From: Drosophila miranda
Taxonomy: Eukaryota > Arthropoda > Insecta > Diptera > Drosophilidae
Assembly: GCF_003369915.1 (NCBI RefSeq)
Contig: NC_046677.1
Span: 12,710,001 to 12,774,000, forward strand
Length of the DNA: 64,000 nucleotides
Direction of reading: 5' to 3'
Part shown: piece by piece, positions 1-11,108 of the stretch
Layout of the letters: each line of letters begins with the position of its first letter
How positions within the stretch are numbered: the first letter of the stretch is position 1
Made by a program: the position numbers and the translations under genes
The notes under the pieces: generated by a model
What the model was told of the DNA's origin: nothing
Seen by the model: the letters and a program-made list of their open reading frames with translations, nothing else
Databases searched by the model: none

Positions 1-3000
1 CAGATCGATCTTTTTCAAACATCTAAAGCGTTCACGGTTAAAACTATGAAGAATGTGTCTGCCGAAACTATCGAAATGCAAGAGCATTCTGTCTGCCAAA
101 TGCATTTTCTAACTAAATAGGGTTTTCGTCGATAGATGTGTGACATATCCTTAAAAAGAATGGGTTTTGGGTATGATTCAAATTATAATATTAATAAATT
201 CGCTCGAATGAAATGTACCCTATCTACCTTATATAGTACTCTCTGTACATATTGGAACCATCCAATTTCGTTCATTGGGTCAACGTTCGCTCTGAGGCAC
301 GCACATATACCAATCGAAGCGTCCATGTTTCGTAAGGATATCGGGAGGAAAGGAATGAGACGGCATAATAGTTATAATAAAAATAAAACCATGTGCAGCG
401 TGTGGATACGTCAGGCGGCAACCGTCAGGCAGAGGGAAAGCATTGTTGAAAAGTGAAAGTTTTATAGTTGGCGCACGTTCATAAAGTTTTGCGTGTTATA
501 CAAAAGATTTATTATATCGCATATATCACTAGCTCCTGCCGCTCTTTTTTCCATTTCCACAACACAACCGTGACACCCCTCGGACCGCCTCCATTGCTAC
601 TCCTGTTTCCCCCCTTCCGTTCTGTTTGCTTTTTGCCTTTTTATGTTTGGCCTGGCTTTTTGGTTTTGTTTGGCTCACAACAGCGGGAGAAGAACAGCAG
701 AGGTAGCATGCGAACAGGGTGCTGGGTGCACGGAGCAGTGAACAGTGAACAGAGGAGCTATATGGCCTTGGGAGTTTTCGTAATGAAATTAATGTGCCTG
801 TGAAAATTTCAACAGGCCGCGTACAAAACTTTTTAACAGCCAAAGATGTTTATGTGTGTGTGTGATTCTGTCTATACATGTTACAATTTTGATATGTTGT
901 AAGCAGACCACATGCCATATTTATGTTTATACATATATGTATGTACATATATTGACAGTCTTTCGGCATCCAACAAACCCAAATAATGGCGGAGATGCAT
1001 AAAACAGCTCTTTTAACAATCAAACCATTAGATTGATTGGCTTAAAATGTACAGTTGCCTATCTCTATCGGCAAATTGTCCAACAAATATCGACGGAACC
1101 TCGAATTTAATTTGTTTCGCAACTATTGAATTATTCTGCATACAATAATAAATTATAAATAATAAATAAATTATGCTCTATTCATGAATATTTCCAAAAC
1201 TAAAAACACCCAAATCAGAGCCTTTTTGTTAATAATGTTCCAGAGGCATCTGGAATATACCATTTCTCAACATATTTCAAAGAATACGAGTACTTTCCAT
1301 TCAACATTGATAGAATCATGCCCCAAAACAAGACGGAAACCCTTCTTAAGTCATACTCTTAAAGGTATGTAAGTCCTTTGTGCGGTTTCAAGATTTTGGT
1401 GGACAGCCAAGAGGGAATGAATTCCAAATACTGCAGGAACATCAATTAGCCGGGCTGCTGCTTTGAAGGGTAGAGCAACAAGATTCAAATTTTTGAAGGA
1501 CGAACCAGAACCAGAGCCAGAGCCAGAAAACCGAATAATAAAAGGATAATAAAGTTTGCGTTGCCAGAACTTTTATATACACTCACAAACTCTCTCTATG
1601 TATATACTCATGTATGTACAATGTACATATATTTATGAGGGTAAACAGCTTAAAAAGCTGCAGTGGCTGGACAACAGGGATGAGGAGCGGGGTCAAAGGT
1701 TACGAGGTATTGGTCAAGCCTTGAGATTTAACGCAGCTGCGTAAGCTGCGTGGCTGTAGTACACGCTAAGCCGTTATTATGTGCCATGTATATGTGTGTA
1801 TGGATGTTTGTGTGCGCGTGTGTGTGTATGTGTGGGGGAGCGTGCGTAGTAGTAAATAGTAAAACGGCATAGCATACTTTTTTGGGCGCGCAAACAAAAG
1901 CTTACATTGTATACTCCCATATTGGCAAAAACACACACACAAGCGCACTCTCACGCGCACTGAGAATTCTGAAAATTTAATTAACTTTGATTTATCCAAT
2001 TTATGAGAATTTCACGAAAACCTCTTGTTTTTCTGATTTTGTTTTGCCCATTTTATTGTGCAATCAACGACAATATAATGAGAGCCAGCAGAGAGTTCTC
2101 CCCAACTCTCTCCCTCTCTCTCGCTCTCTCCCCAACTCTCTCTTGCTCCAGCGCTCTCCCACTTACTTGATGCTTCTCTGCGCGCCAAATTCGCAATTTC
2201 GAAGCCGAGTACGAAAAACTTGACCAAAAACAAAATCCTTAAACGCAACGCCTTTAGCGGAATGGGTGTCCGGGGGTATGTGCAGCGAGGCGCAGCGAGA
2301 GCCCCACAAGGATATGCCGACAATCCACACACACACAAACACACACACGCGCAAGCTACGAGAGTTTTTACTACGCGACCGAGGAGGACGTGGACTTTCG
2401 AACTGTAGACCGTCGCACGAGAGGGAGTGACGATTTATATGGCTGCGCGGCTTCGTCTCTTCGGCTTTTTGGCGCTCACAAATATTGTACCACTACACAC
2501 ATATACATACATATACTAAATATATGTAAGTATGCACGCACATGCATATAGCTGTGTAGAATTTTTTCCAACTTTTGGATTTTAAGAAATTGTGGTGTAC
2601 AGAGATTTTCGAATTGCTTTTGTTGATTTCCAACACATTTACTCCTCTCCTTCTCTCCGTTGCCTTGCTTTACAACACTGAAATATTGGCACAAGCGCTG
2701 CCCACTAGGTGCGAGCAAGTTTATGCCTGTTAATTTTCTCTCACTTTTCTCTCGTTGCACTTTCCGTTGAGCCACCGTTAGCTCTGCTTTCGTTTTGCAC
2801 GTCAAAAATTTCTTTGTATCCTCAATACTATTTTAGGGGTTTATTTTTGTAGACGTCGCGCTTGGCTTCTGTTGTTTTTCCCCTGTACTGGGTGGTTCAC
2901 TTCACGTTGTATAGGCCGTGCTTTACAAAGAACGCATCCACTCTCGCCAGGCTCTCGCGCCTAACTAAACGTGCTCTTTAAGTGCTTTTACTAGGGACGC
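1..3000. other. non-coding flank, no recognised gene
   Basis: I see no open frame with a recognisable domain here. The sequence is AT-rich with short CA/TG runs and a GAGA-rich tract near 2.1 kb. It could be upstream or intronic DNA of a minus-strand gene lying left of the window, but nothing in the sequence proves it. Confidence 0.5.
2091..2160 (-). promoter_or_regulatory. GAGA-rich tract (GAGA-factor type)
   Basis: A 70-base stretch is almost pure CT on the plus strand, read as GAGAG repeats on the minus strand. It includes two copies of CCCAACTCTCTC. GAGAG is the binding core of the Drosophila GAGA factor (Trl), and clusters of this kind mark promoters and nucleosome-free regions. Function here is inferred from composition only. 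Confidence 0.4.
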
Positions 3001-3679
3001 AAAACATTTTTTTAAATCGAATTATCGATCATTTTTTGATATTTTTTTTTGCCTTAGATATTTTTGTGCGATAACAGACTTCTTTATAACTAACTGAATA
3101 GCTATTCAAAACAAATCTTAAGAGAACATACATTTAGTATGTAATTTTTCACCATGGTGGATATGTTATTCATACTTTTGGGCTGCCGCTGTTTTGTTTC
3201 ATGGCGGCCAGGTTGTGTCAGATAGCGAAATTCGATAGCAGCCGATAGATCCATAGCATATTTTTTTTGCGATGTTGTGTGCTGCAGGGCTTCGTGGTTG
3301 TTGCGTTTTGCGCTCAACTCCTACAACGCTTTCAGGCCCAACTTAAGGATATCCTTTTTCCAACTCGGAAAATTCACCACGCTAAAATAAAATTCGACTA
3401 CATTTTCCAGTAGGGTAAGTAGGCTTTTTTGATATACAAGCCAAAAGTTATAAAACAACAACGCTAAGTTTCGAGTATTGCGTAGGCGAGCGACAAATGT
3501 AACAGATTCAAAAACGTTTACCAAATGTATTCAGTTTGAAAAAAGTTTTGTTTCACTCTCTTTTCAAAGAAAAACCTGTGTCCACGCGTACGACTTTCCC
3601 ACCGAATGAGCTGCTGCTGTACCCCTACTGTTACTATCGATACTATCGGAAGCAATTGGAAGCAACAATAGGACCCTAA

Positions 3680-3955
3680 AAACGGTATTGAATCCCTGGA
3701 GCTACGGGACTATTTGGAAAAGCTACGGCGTAAGAACACTCAAGCCTATATTGATATTGGTAAGCGCTACCAACAATTTGCGATGCACCAAGCAAATACT
3801 CATCGATAACCAATCTCAGATTAAATCCAGAGCTGAAGCTGGAGCGCGAATACGACTCGGTTAGCCTGCAACAACATCACCGTCGCTGGCGTTGTCTAAT
3901 CCATCGTGCACAACGTTCATCGATGATTAAGTTGAACGGCACCGATTGAACGTAG
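3680..3955 (+). pseudogene. decayed exon-like segment upstream of F-box copy 1
   Basis: Two exon-like blocks (to 3759, and 3820-3955) flank a 60-base interval with a GTAAGC donor and a TCTCAG acceptor, the usual size of a fly intron. The same arrangement occurs in copy 2 (donor after 7837, acceptor before 7899). The second block keeps an LEREYDSVSLQ-like peptide in both copies. My spliced translation meets a stop in each copy, so either the gene is dead or my boundaries are off. A further donor (CGTAG/GTAAT) and the acceptor CCTTTCCAG at 4010 could link it to the F-box frame. I do not recognise the protein. Confidence 0.35.
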
Positions 3956-4064
3956 GTAATAGCAATATATAAAAGTATATGCATTTGTGACTAACAAATT
4001 CCCTTTCCAGCCAGACTTCCCACCCATATATAAAGGTTGGTCATTTCCGCATAACATATTCACA

Positions 4065-4595
4065 ATGAGTGAGCACGCTTGCGGTAGTAATGTGGCAAAG
4101 GATGTTCTCGAAGAAAATAAGAGAAACACTGATGGAGAGAAAGCCTCTGGCACCGATGACGAAGTAAGAATGTCTTGCAAAACTGTTTTTGATTTAAACG
4201 AAGATGGCTGGATAAAGTTAATGGATTACCTGGACGTAGAAGACCAGCTAAGGCTCGCTTCATCGCACGTGTGTATCGGAGAGATGGTCAAGAGATGCGC
4301 AAGCCATCGGTACAAAAATATTGATGCATCGCTCACGAGAAGGATTGGTGACGAATATCTGAAACAATTGTTGCAGATCGTTGGTGAGCATCTGGTTAGC
4401 TACGAGTCCAAATGGGATTATAGTTCCAATGGCGATCAGCACCTGGGGGTCCTGCGGAGCCACTGTACGAATCTTACACAATTGAAAATGTCCTTTCGAC
4501 CGGGCAGGCGCGGATGGGACGATCTATACAAGTTAAAAAAGCTCAAATCCTTGAACGCTTATCTGGACATGGAGGATATTTTTGTGCCACTATAG
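4065..4595 (+). CDS. truncated F-box protein, copy 1
   Basis: The 176-codon frame from ATG 4065 has a charged N-terminus and then an F-box-like segment at about residues 43-75 (key pattern LNEDGWIKLMDYLDVEDQLRL, ending in a VCIGEM segment). F-box proteins recruit substrates to SCF ubiquitin ligases. The rest resembles the start of a leucine-rich region but stops at 4593-4595. Copy 2 continues for about 200 more residues and ends in ELGERDQN; the same tail survives here out of frame near 4660-4693, so this copy has lost most of its LRR part. A TATATAAAG sequence lies about 30 bases before the ATG, and an open frame extends upstream to 3987. It may be a short functional protein or a gene in decay. 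Confidence 0.5.
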   Translation: MSEHACGSNVAKDVLEENKRNTDGEKASGTDDEVRMSCKTVFDLNEDGWIKLMDYLDVEDQLRLASSHVCIGEMVKRCASHRYKNIDASLTRRIGDEYLKQLLQIVGEHLVSYESKWDYSSNGDQHLGVLRSHCTNLTQLKMSFRPGRRGWDDLYKLKKLKSLNAYLDMEDIFVPL

Positions 4596-4845
4596 ACGAT
4601 ATTCTTTATTCCAGTCCTTTGGTTGAAATCAATAAGGGTTCAATAGATCCTATATTAATAAACAAAGAACTCGCTGAACGAGATCAAAACTAGCAAATTC
4701 ACCGATCTTTTCCATAATAATATACCAAAATGTCTTTATGGGAGTTAAATAATGGAAAATCAATAAATATTGCCAAAAAAACTTTTTATTATTTGTCCTT
4801 TACTCGGCTGGCTATACGAATTGATCAAACCCGACGACTTTGCAG

Positions 4846-6620
4846 TATTTTAACACTTTTCTAGCCTTGTATAGCCGAATCTTAATTTTGTGGCGGATAA
4901 TTCTATCTTACTGCGAAATGACAAGAATAACGGCCAGCAAAGTACCGGAGGCAAAGTACAGAGAAAAGAAGAAAAACAGGCAATCTTCCGATCATACAAT
5001 GCGAATATTTCGTAGTCAATTCATGGACAGCAAACTGACAAAATACACATTTCTACAATTCTGCATATGTACGTTTGTTTCATGCTAAATTTTGTTTTGT
5101 TTTTATTTTGTGAATTCCTTATTGGAAATGTTTTTAACGTTTCGGATATTCAAAAATAAAAATATAGGTACTGCTTGTTTAATACCAATCAAACCTCGAT
5201 ATTGTTTGCATGTTTTAGAATATACTGTACAATACAAACGATCATAAAAAGCGTCAGTGAGGATTACTGTGAAATAAAATGTACAAATTCATACAATTAC
5301 AGTTCCAGTGTAAGAATGTGCCGCAACGATTGATCATCTTTCACCACCATGGACTACACATTACATTTAGTCCATGCAAAGGTGAAAATCGGATCAATAT
5401 ATCTTACGATTGCTGTCAACGCGTTTACCGATTTTATTATTGAACACATTCACTTGAGTCCGAATAATCGAGAAGACGGTGGAACTTTTTATTGGTGGCA
5501 GGAGATAAACTCTGCATGAAAGTGATCATTTGCATACGCTTTGCCTGCCAAAATAATGCCAAATTTAAAATTTCTTTACTTTAATAGTATAGATATGAAA
5601 AGCTCTACCGAAAAAGTAATCAACAGCTTCAAAAAACCTACAGACATTACATTCTACCAAGGGATGATTTATGTAACTTATAGTACAATAAATTCCTACA
5701 CTTCATGTATTCAATCCAAATGTTTCGACTAGTTATTCCTTAGAGCGCCTTGATTTAGCAGAAAAAGTGACTTAATTCCCTATTTTTTGGATATTGATGG
5801 TGTTATTTAGTATGTTTTTATTGTAGGTCCGACACTCTTCAAAAGAGCTTCGACAATGTTGTTCTGGAGTTCAATCAAATGGTGGATATAAAATACTTCG
5901 AGGGTTACCCCAAGTTAAAGTTAATTCAGGTGGATAAATTTCTCCCTTAGGAATCAGTGATTGCAATTGTAGATTTTGTTGAGGAAATATGACTTTACCT
6001 AAGGATTGTTCAAAGCCGGTTACTGGAGGAAAGACAATATTTTATTGCAGCTTTTGCACCAAATTTTCCGTCGATCTCTGGAGTGTACGCGTGTATGGTG
6101 GGGCGGTCACTGTATATCTAATGGGTTCAATGGTTTCTTAAACCGTAGAAGAGATCATTTTATGATTGACTGAGGTGTGCTGATAGGAACTATTAACTTC
6201 AACTTAGGCATTCAATACCCTACGATTGCACTCTGAAGCTGTATACGAATAACATAGAGAGCATTTAACACTCATTGGGTCATAATTTTTTTAGAAAACT
6301 TAACTTCTTCGAGAATAAAATAGTGGACTTTCCAATTTACTTAATTACCAAGAACATCACACTTTTGCATCAACGAAAAAACAGGTGGTACCTCTCGATG
6401 ATTATATTGTCGATTCAGAGAAGGCCAGGGAAGCGTTGAATTGGATATTCGACTTTCCAGAAATCCCTAGAAGTGCGATTGCAAGGCAAAGTCCTTTCTT
6501 AAATTTCATAGGCAAAAGAAACCGTTAGAATATAAGGCCGCTCTGGATTATTGTAACATGGAACAGGAACGTGTGCGTAGGCCTGCAGCTGCTGTCGAAA
6601 ATTCTACCTCACCTTCATGT
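4846..6620 (+). pseudogene. LRR-like gene debris between the duplicated blocks
   Basis: Short plus-strand stretches look like leucine-rich remnants of a further F-box/LRR paralogue, for example the peptide beginning MPNLKFLYFNSIDMK at about 5557 and a block near 5880-5940 reading VDIKYFEGYPKLKLIQV. They are in different frames and separated by stops. A further charged stretch near 6390-6500 is also open only briefly. No complete gene can be drawn, and assignment to the F-box family rests on general LRR appearance and location only. Confidence 0.3.
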
Positions 6621-6662
6621 ATTATCTCTACTGCAGATTGAAACGATTAAAAAAAACCTCCA

Positions 6663-7250
6663 TTAGTCACACTGATATTTGAACAATATTTGAAATGTAT
6701 CGAAGGGAATTAACTCGAAGCATTGCCCGAACCATATTCCCTGCCCGGATATGCAAATGCAGGACATACAATCGACTAACTGAGATCGTCGAATTTGCTG
6801 GCGAGAGTGAGCGTAGAAGAACATCCAGATCGTAAGCGTGAGTACCGTAAAGAACATGGAATGGGCACAGGGCATTCCGGCAGTCGTTTCACAGCTCAGC
6901 GGATGGCTCTCTAATGCGACGCCGGGGCTGGGGCTGCGCACATTGCTGGCGTAGATCTCTCGGAGCAACCATAAAGGACGCTGCTCGGGAAGTATCCTGT
7001 GGGAGATGAGAGCAGTCAGTCGTGCATTGCGGAGTAAGCGGAACAGGCGCGTACCACTTGGCAAAGGAGTTGAGCGTGCTGGCCAGACCAACCGCAAACA
7101 GCAACCGAGTGAGCAGAGCCTGGCTGTAGATGCCGCACTGGGGAATCACCAGATTGACTCTCGTACAGACTCTGGAAGTGCGGCTCCACAAAGGATATCA
7201 ACAGACCGCTCCTGCGTTTCCACAGCCAAATCCCAAAGATTTCCATCCAT
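6663..7250 (-). pseudogene. glucose-6-phosphatase fragment with a retained intron
   Basis: Read on the minus strand, the frame holds the acid-phosphatase signature of glucose-6-phosphatases: FAKWILPEQRP followed by W, then SCETTAGMPCAHSM, matching the KxxxxxxRP and CETGPGxPSGH motifs of the animal enzyme, which hydrolyses glucose-6-phosphate in the ER membrane. The KW and ILPEQRP parts are joined only by removing a 58-base GT-AG intron (about 6998-7055). Upstream, an N-terminal segment from ATG 7250 (MDGNLWDLAVETQERSV) is in another frame and ends in a stop, so a frameshift or deletion separates it from the core. The protein ends at 6663, long before the third catalytic motif, and the second motif reads PCAH rather than PSGH. 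I conclude it is a broken, 3'-truncated copy derived from DNA, not from mRNA. Confidence 0.65.
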
Positions 7251-7734
7251 TTTACACTTTTTTAAATTCAATTTATCCTTTTCTTTAATTATCCTGCGTC
7301 CAGCTGATTTCTAACAGTGCTTAAAAACGGCGCACGTTTTCTGTTTTTGCTAGATAAATTCATGCACAACATACACACGTATGTACTTTTGAATGGATGG
7401 CGCATCTGTGTGTATCGGGGAAACTATTGGCAGCTGAATTGGCTTCGACAAAAAAGTTCTTTATAAATTGTGATGAATATTTCTTCAAAATTATCTGCAA
7501 GAAATGCAGAAAATTAATTTTTGTCTTATCTTGTTTGTTCTTGATTTCAAATAAATAATAAGTGGCACCCCTACTGTTACTATCGATACTATCGATGTTT
7601 CTTTACAAAATTTTGCTGAAACTATCGATAGAGCGTTTGTTTTTGAATTCGACATGTGTAATTTATTCTTCATATATTTTAAGGAAATCGCCCCTGAAAT
7701 AGGAAATCTGTGACGAACAGGTGCCTTGAGTAAG

Positions 7735-8065
7735 ACCTGGCGCTACAAAAGTACGTATAATAGGATCCAGCATAAAAACCCGACTCTGCACTCCGGCGCT
7801 AGTTCCAGTAAGAACACACAAGCCTATATTGGTATTGGTAAGCGCTAACAATATATTGCCGCTGCACCAAGCAAAAAATTAACCAAAACTAATCTCAGAT
7901 TGCATCCAAAGCTTGAGCTGGACCGCGAGTACGACTCGGTTAGCCTGCAAATCATGGCTGGAGCTCCTGAAGAACACACGAGGAGAACGAGGCAGCTGGA
8001 GTTGTCCAATCCATCGTGCACAACGATCATCGACGGTTCAGTTGAACGGCATCGATTCAACGTAG
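7735..8065 (+). pseudogene. decayed exon-like segment upstream of F-box copy 2
   Basis: This is the copy-2 equivalent of 3680-3955, with a 61-base intron-like interval (7838-7898) between GTAAGC and CTCAG. The second block has an open frame from 7900 containing LELDREYDSVSLQ, conserved with copy 1, and ends at CGTAG/GTAAT. The acceptor that in copy 1 reads TTTCCAG before the F-box exon is TTTCCGG here (about 8112-8120), so the downstream splice looks lost. Identity is unknown. Confidence 0.35.
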
Positions 8066-8198
8066 GTAATAGCCATACCATATATTATTTATGGGCATTT
8101 AAGAAAACAAATTCCCTTTCCGGCTAGAGTTCCAATCCATTTGTACAATACATACGTAAAGAGAACAGAACATAGCGCAAGAAGCCAAATAAGTGGAC

Positions 8199-9271
8199 AT
8201 GCCGTGCGGTAGTAGTGTGGCAAAGGCTGTTCTCGAGGAAAATAAGAAAAGCACTGATGGGAAGAAAGCCTCTGGGAACGACGACGAACGCAATGCGGAG
8301 GAAAACAAAGTCAGAACCTCACATACAACTGTTCTCGATTTAAACGACGATTGCTGGATAGTGCTAATGGAGTATCTGGACGTAGGAGACCAGCTAAGGC
8401 TCCCATCATCGAACGTGTGTATCGGAAACATGTTCAGGAGATATTCAAGCCACCGGTACAAGCATTGAAAACACTAATCAAAAGGATTGGCAACGAAGAT
8501 ATTGGAACAGATTGCAGATTGTTGGGGAGCATAGCTAACCTATGAAGATTATTATAAGGGCGATGCGCAACTGGTGCTTTTGCGGAGACACTGTATGAAT
8601 ATCGAATATTTTGAAAATGAGATAGAATTTCTGGATGTGTCCTTCTTTGATGGATTCGATGCAAAGAGGTTGGTGGATTGCTGCCAAATGATGAAGCAAT
8701 TACGATATCTTTCATTCGGAGATAGTAAAAACATCAGTAAGAAATATTTTCAAATTCTGGCGTAGAATACTTCAACTCTACGGTGCCCTATGAACAGGTG
8801 TGCCAGTTGCCCAAACTGCATCATTTGCAGGTGTCTCATAACGGTTCTTTACGCGACTCGTTCATCGAAGGGTTGATGAACAAACGGGGTTCTCCTCTGG
8901 AAAGTCTTCCCTTAGTGGAAGATTGCGACTTGTCGCAGGCACAAGTTCAGCATTTTTGCAATATTTCTACGCTCAAGGATCTCCGTGTATCCTGCGACAC
9001 TACTGCAGGTGAAGAACATTGTATAGCTCTACATAGACATGTCAATTACGAACGACACACTTTTGGACCTCCTGAAGGGCCTTCCGCGCCTAAAAGTTCT
9101 CAGTTCACGAAATTGAACTTTGTGCATAATGTTCGGAAAGATCAAACTATATTAGATCCTATAAACATTATTACTGTTTTGTATGCTAATCATTTGGTTA
9201 AACTCATAGATGGTTATTTATTTGATCCCATATTAATAAACATAGAACTTGGTGAACGAGATCAGAACTAG
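8199..9271 (+). pseudogene. F-box/LRR gene copy 2, disrupted
   Basis: From ATG 8199 the frame matches copy 1 through the F-box (LNDDCWIVLMEYLDVGDQLRL, about residues 49-70) and stops at 8466-8468 after SSHRYKH, where copy 1 reads on. Homology continues in shifted frames: a stretch near 8574-8765 (RRHCMNIEYFENE, then LRYLSFGDSKNIS), then 8783-9271 with leucine-rich units and the C-terminus LGERDQN. At least one frameshift and several stops separate the parts. The intact length would be about 350 residues, usual for fly F-box/LRR proteins. It is an SCF substrate-receptor type gene that no longer encodes a full product. Confidence 0.6.
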
Positions 9272-9342
9272 CAAATCTATTGCCAAATACATACACGTTT
9301 TATATAGCGGGACTATATGAATAAATCCACCCGACGACTTAA

Positions 9343-11108
9343 AATTGTGAATTTTGAATAGGCAATTTTGAGGTAGATCAGGCAAATAATATGGCCCCTT
9401 GAGGGGACGAACGCCGAGTCAGCTAAAAAATCATATAGAATCAAATAGATTTCAGGGAAAGGGACTTGAAGATTCGCACTTCAGCTGCACTTGTTGGATA
9501 TTCCCAAGGAAAGAGCGAACTAACAGGAAAACTCTTAAAATGCACTCCCGCTGTCACTGCAGCTCAAATAAAACCACAGAATATGAATTTATTAGTATTT
9601 ACAAAAATTAATTTATTTATCCGTTGAATTCAACATGACTTTCATAGTTTGTTTAGGTGTATTCCGGTATGGATTGTTTATTGACATTGAATCAACGGGG
9701 TATAAGCGTACTTGTGAAATTGTTTAAAATCAAATGAATATTGCCTTTAAGAACTACAAATAAAACATAAATAGATACAATTTTTTTGTGTTTGTTTCTT
9801 TTCTTTTAGTCTTTGTTTTTGTGGTTTTTCTGTTTTCATTCCATCCTTAATTATATGAACACTTAATGTTATCTATGCCTAAACTATCCAACTAATAATA
9901 ATTTTCTAGTGGGGCACCTCTTCAATATACAAAACAGATTGTAGCCGTATATAGAAATGCTACACTTATATAATAATATACTATATGCGTTTCAGTTAGC
10001 GTTTCGTCGGTGTGCGCCTTTTGTCTGCACGTGTGTGTGTGTGTTCTCTTCTTTATATACAGGATTTATTTGCTTAGCAAATTATGGCAAATTAGTCTAA
10101 ATTAAAAATGTTACATTACATGTGCACTCATGTAATGCGTAAGGTAAGTATTCTTTACAGTTGTTCTTCTGTAGTCTGCGTTCAATTCAGGGATTCAGGA
10201 CATACATATACTCGTATGTTGTATGCTTCAATTATGCCATTACTCTTTGTCACTCCGTGTCAGCTGTGGACTTGTTGTCTTTGTGTGAGTGTGTGTCTAT
10301 GTTTGATTCATTGTTAGTGGGGTTAATCGTTGAATGGAAATGCAGGCCTTAGCATTAGTCGGTTTAGTTACTACATCTGCACACACATATGTACTTATGT
10401 AGGTTCTAGTTCTGGCACTTCCCTTAACTTATATACTAGTTTTAGTTGATTAGTCAAGTGATTTGCACTTCCTGCCATCGCTTTTCCGTCAGTTTTGTTT
10501 CGTTAATCTTTAGATTGATGATTGGTGATTGATGAGCGGATGACTCTGACTGGTTCTCTGGCTCTGCTGGACATGATCTGATCGATTGTCAACAATTTAC
10601 TCATACATGTAATATATATATATATAGTTTCCAGTTTCCGATTTCTTATTGTTTCATTTGTGTTTATAGTAAGCTTACGGCATTTGGCTTTCGGCTTGGC
10701 TCCCTTTCAGCAGGTATATTAGTGTTAGAATTTAAGGATCTATTCAGTTTTCTTCGTGTGCTCTACGATCTATGCTCTCTTTATGTGCATATCTTGATGT
10801 GTATATGTAGGTAGTTAGGAGTGTACATTTAAGATTATATTTCTGATTTTGGATAAATACACATATTTAAATATTAAACTGAGCGAAAATCCGGCAACGA
10901 AAAAAATATGAAGCCGAAGAAACAAAAAAAATATGGGGCCAGGGCGCTTGCAAAATTTGAAATTAAATATTTTTTTAGCATAGGAATTAGGCAACTAATA
11001 ACTTTTCACTTAACATAAATAATTTAATTATAAGAAACACTTAACGTAAAAACTGTTTGGGCGGGCGAGGTGTGTGTTTGTGTTTGCTTGATGCATCCAC
11101 TGGAGCTC
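9343..11108 (-). other. probable Cyclin E 3' UTR and intergenic DNA
   Basis: The stretch between the F-box pseudogene and the CycE stop codon is AT-rich with no coding frame of interest. Read on the minus strand it is suited to a long 3' UTR, with AATAAA-type hexamers (TTTATT on the plus strand) near 9.60 kb. The true polyadenylation site cannot be fixed from sequence. Confidence 0.4.

Larger units (their letters stand above)
3608..4845 (+). repeat. segmental duplication, copy 1
   Basis: This block matches 7563-9342 in order along its length: an identical start around ACTATCGATACTATCG, a splice-like segment near 3.7-3.95 kb, an F-box reading frame, the same tail (TATTAATAAACA, then GAACGAGATCA) and a shared CCCGACGACTT near the end. 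Copy 1 is shorter because most of the leucine-rich part present in copy 2 is missing. The two copies are direct repeats about 3.95 kb apart with unrelated sequence between them. Confidence 0.75.
7563..9342 (+). repeat. segmental duplication, copy 2
   Basis: This is the longer partner of 3608-4845. It begins with the same ACCCCTACTGTTACTATCGA sequence, carries the same splice-like upstream segment and F-box start, and retains the full leucine-rich tail that copy 1 lacks. Both copies end near CCCGACGACTT. Confidence 0.75.

Noticed and set aside
3102-3524. two short minus-strand frames before the duplication
   Set aside because: 67 and 71 codons, no recognisable motif, no support from splice signals or duplication.
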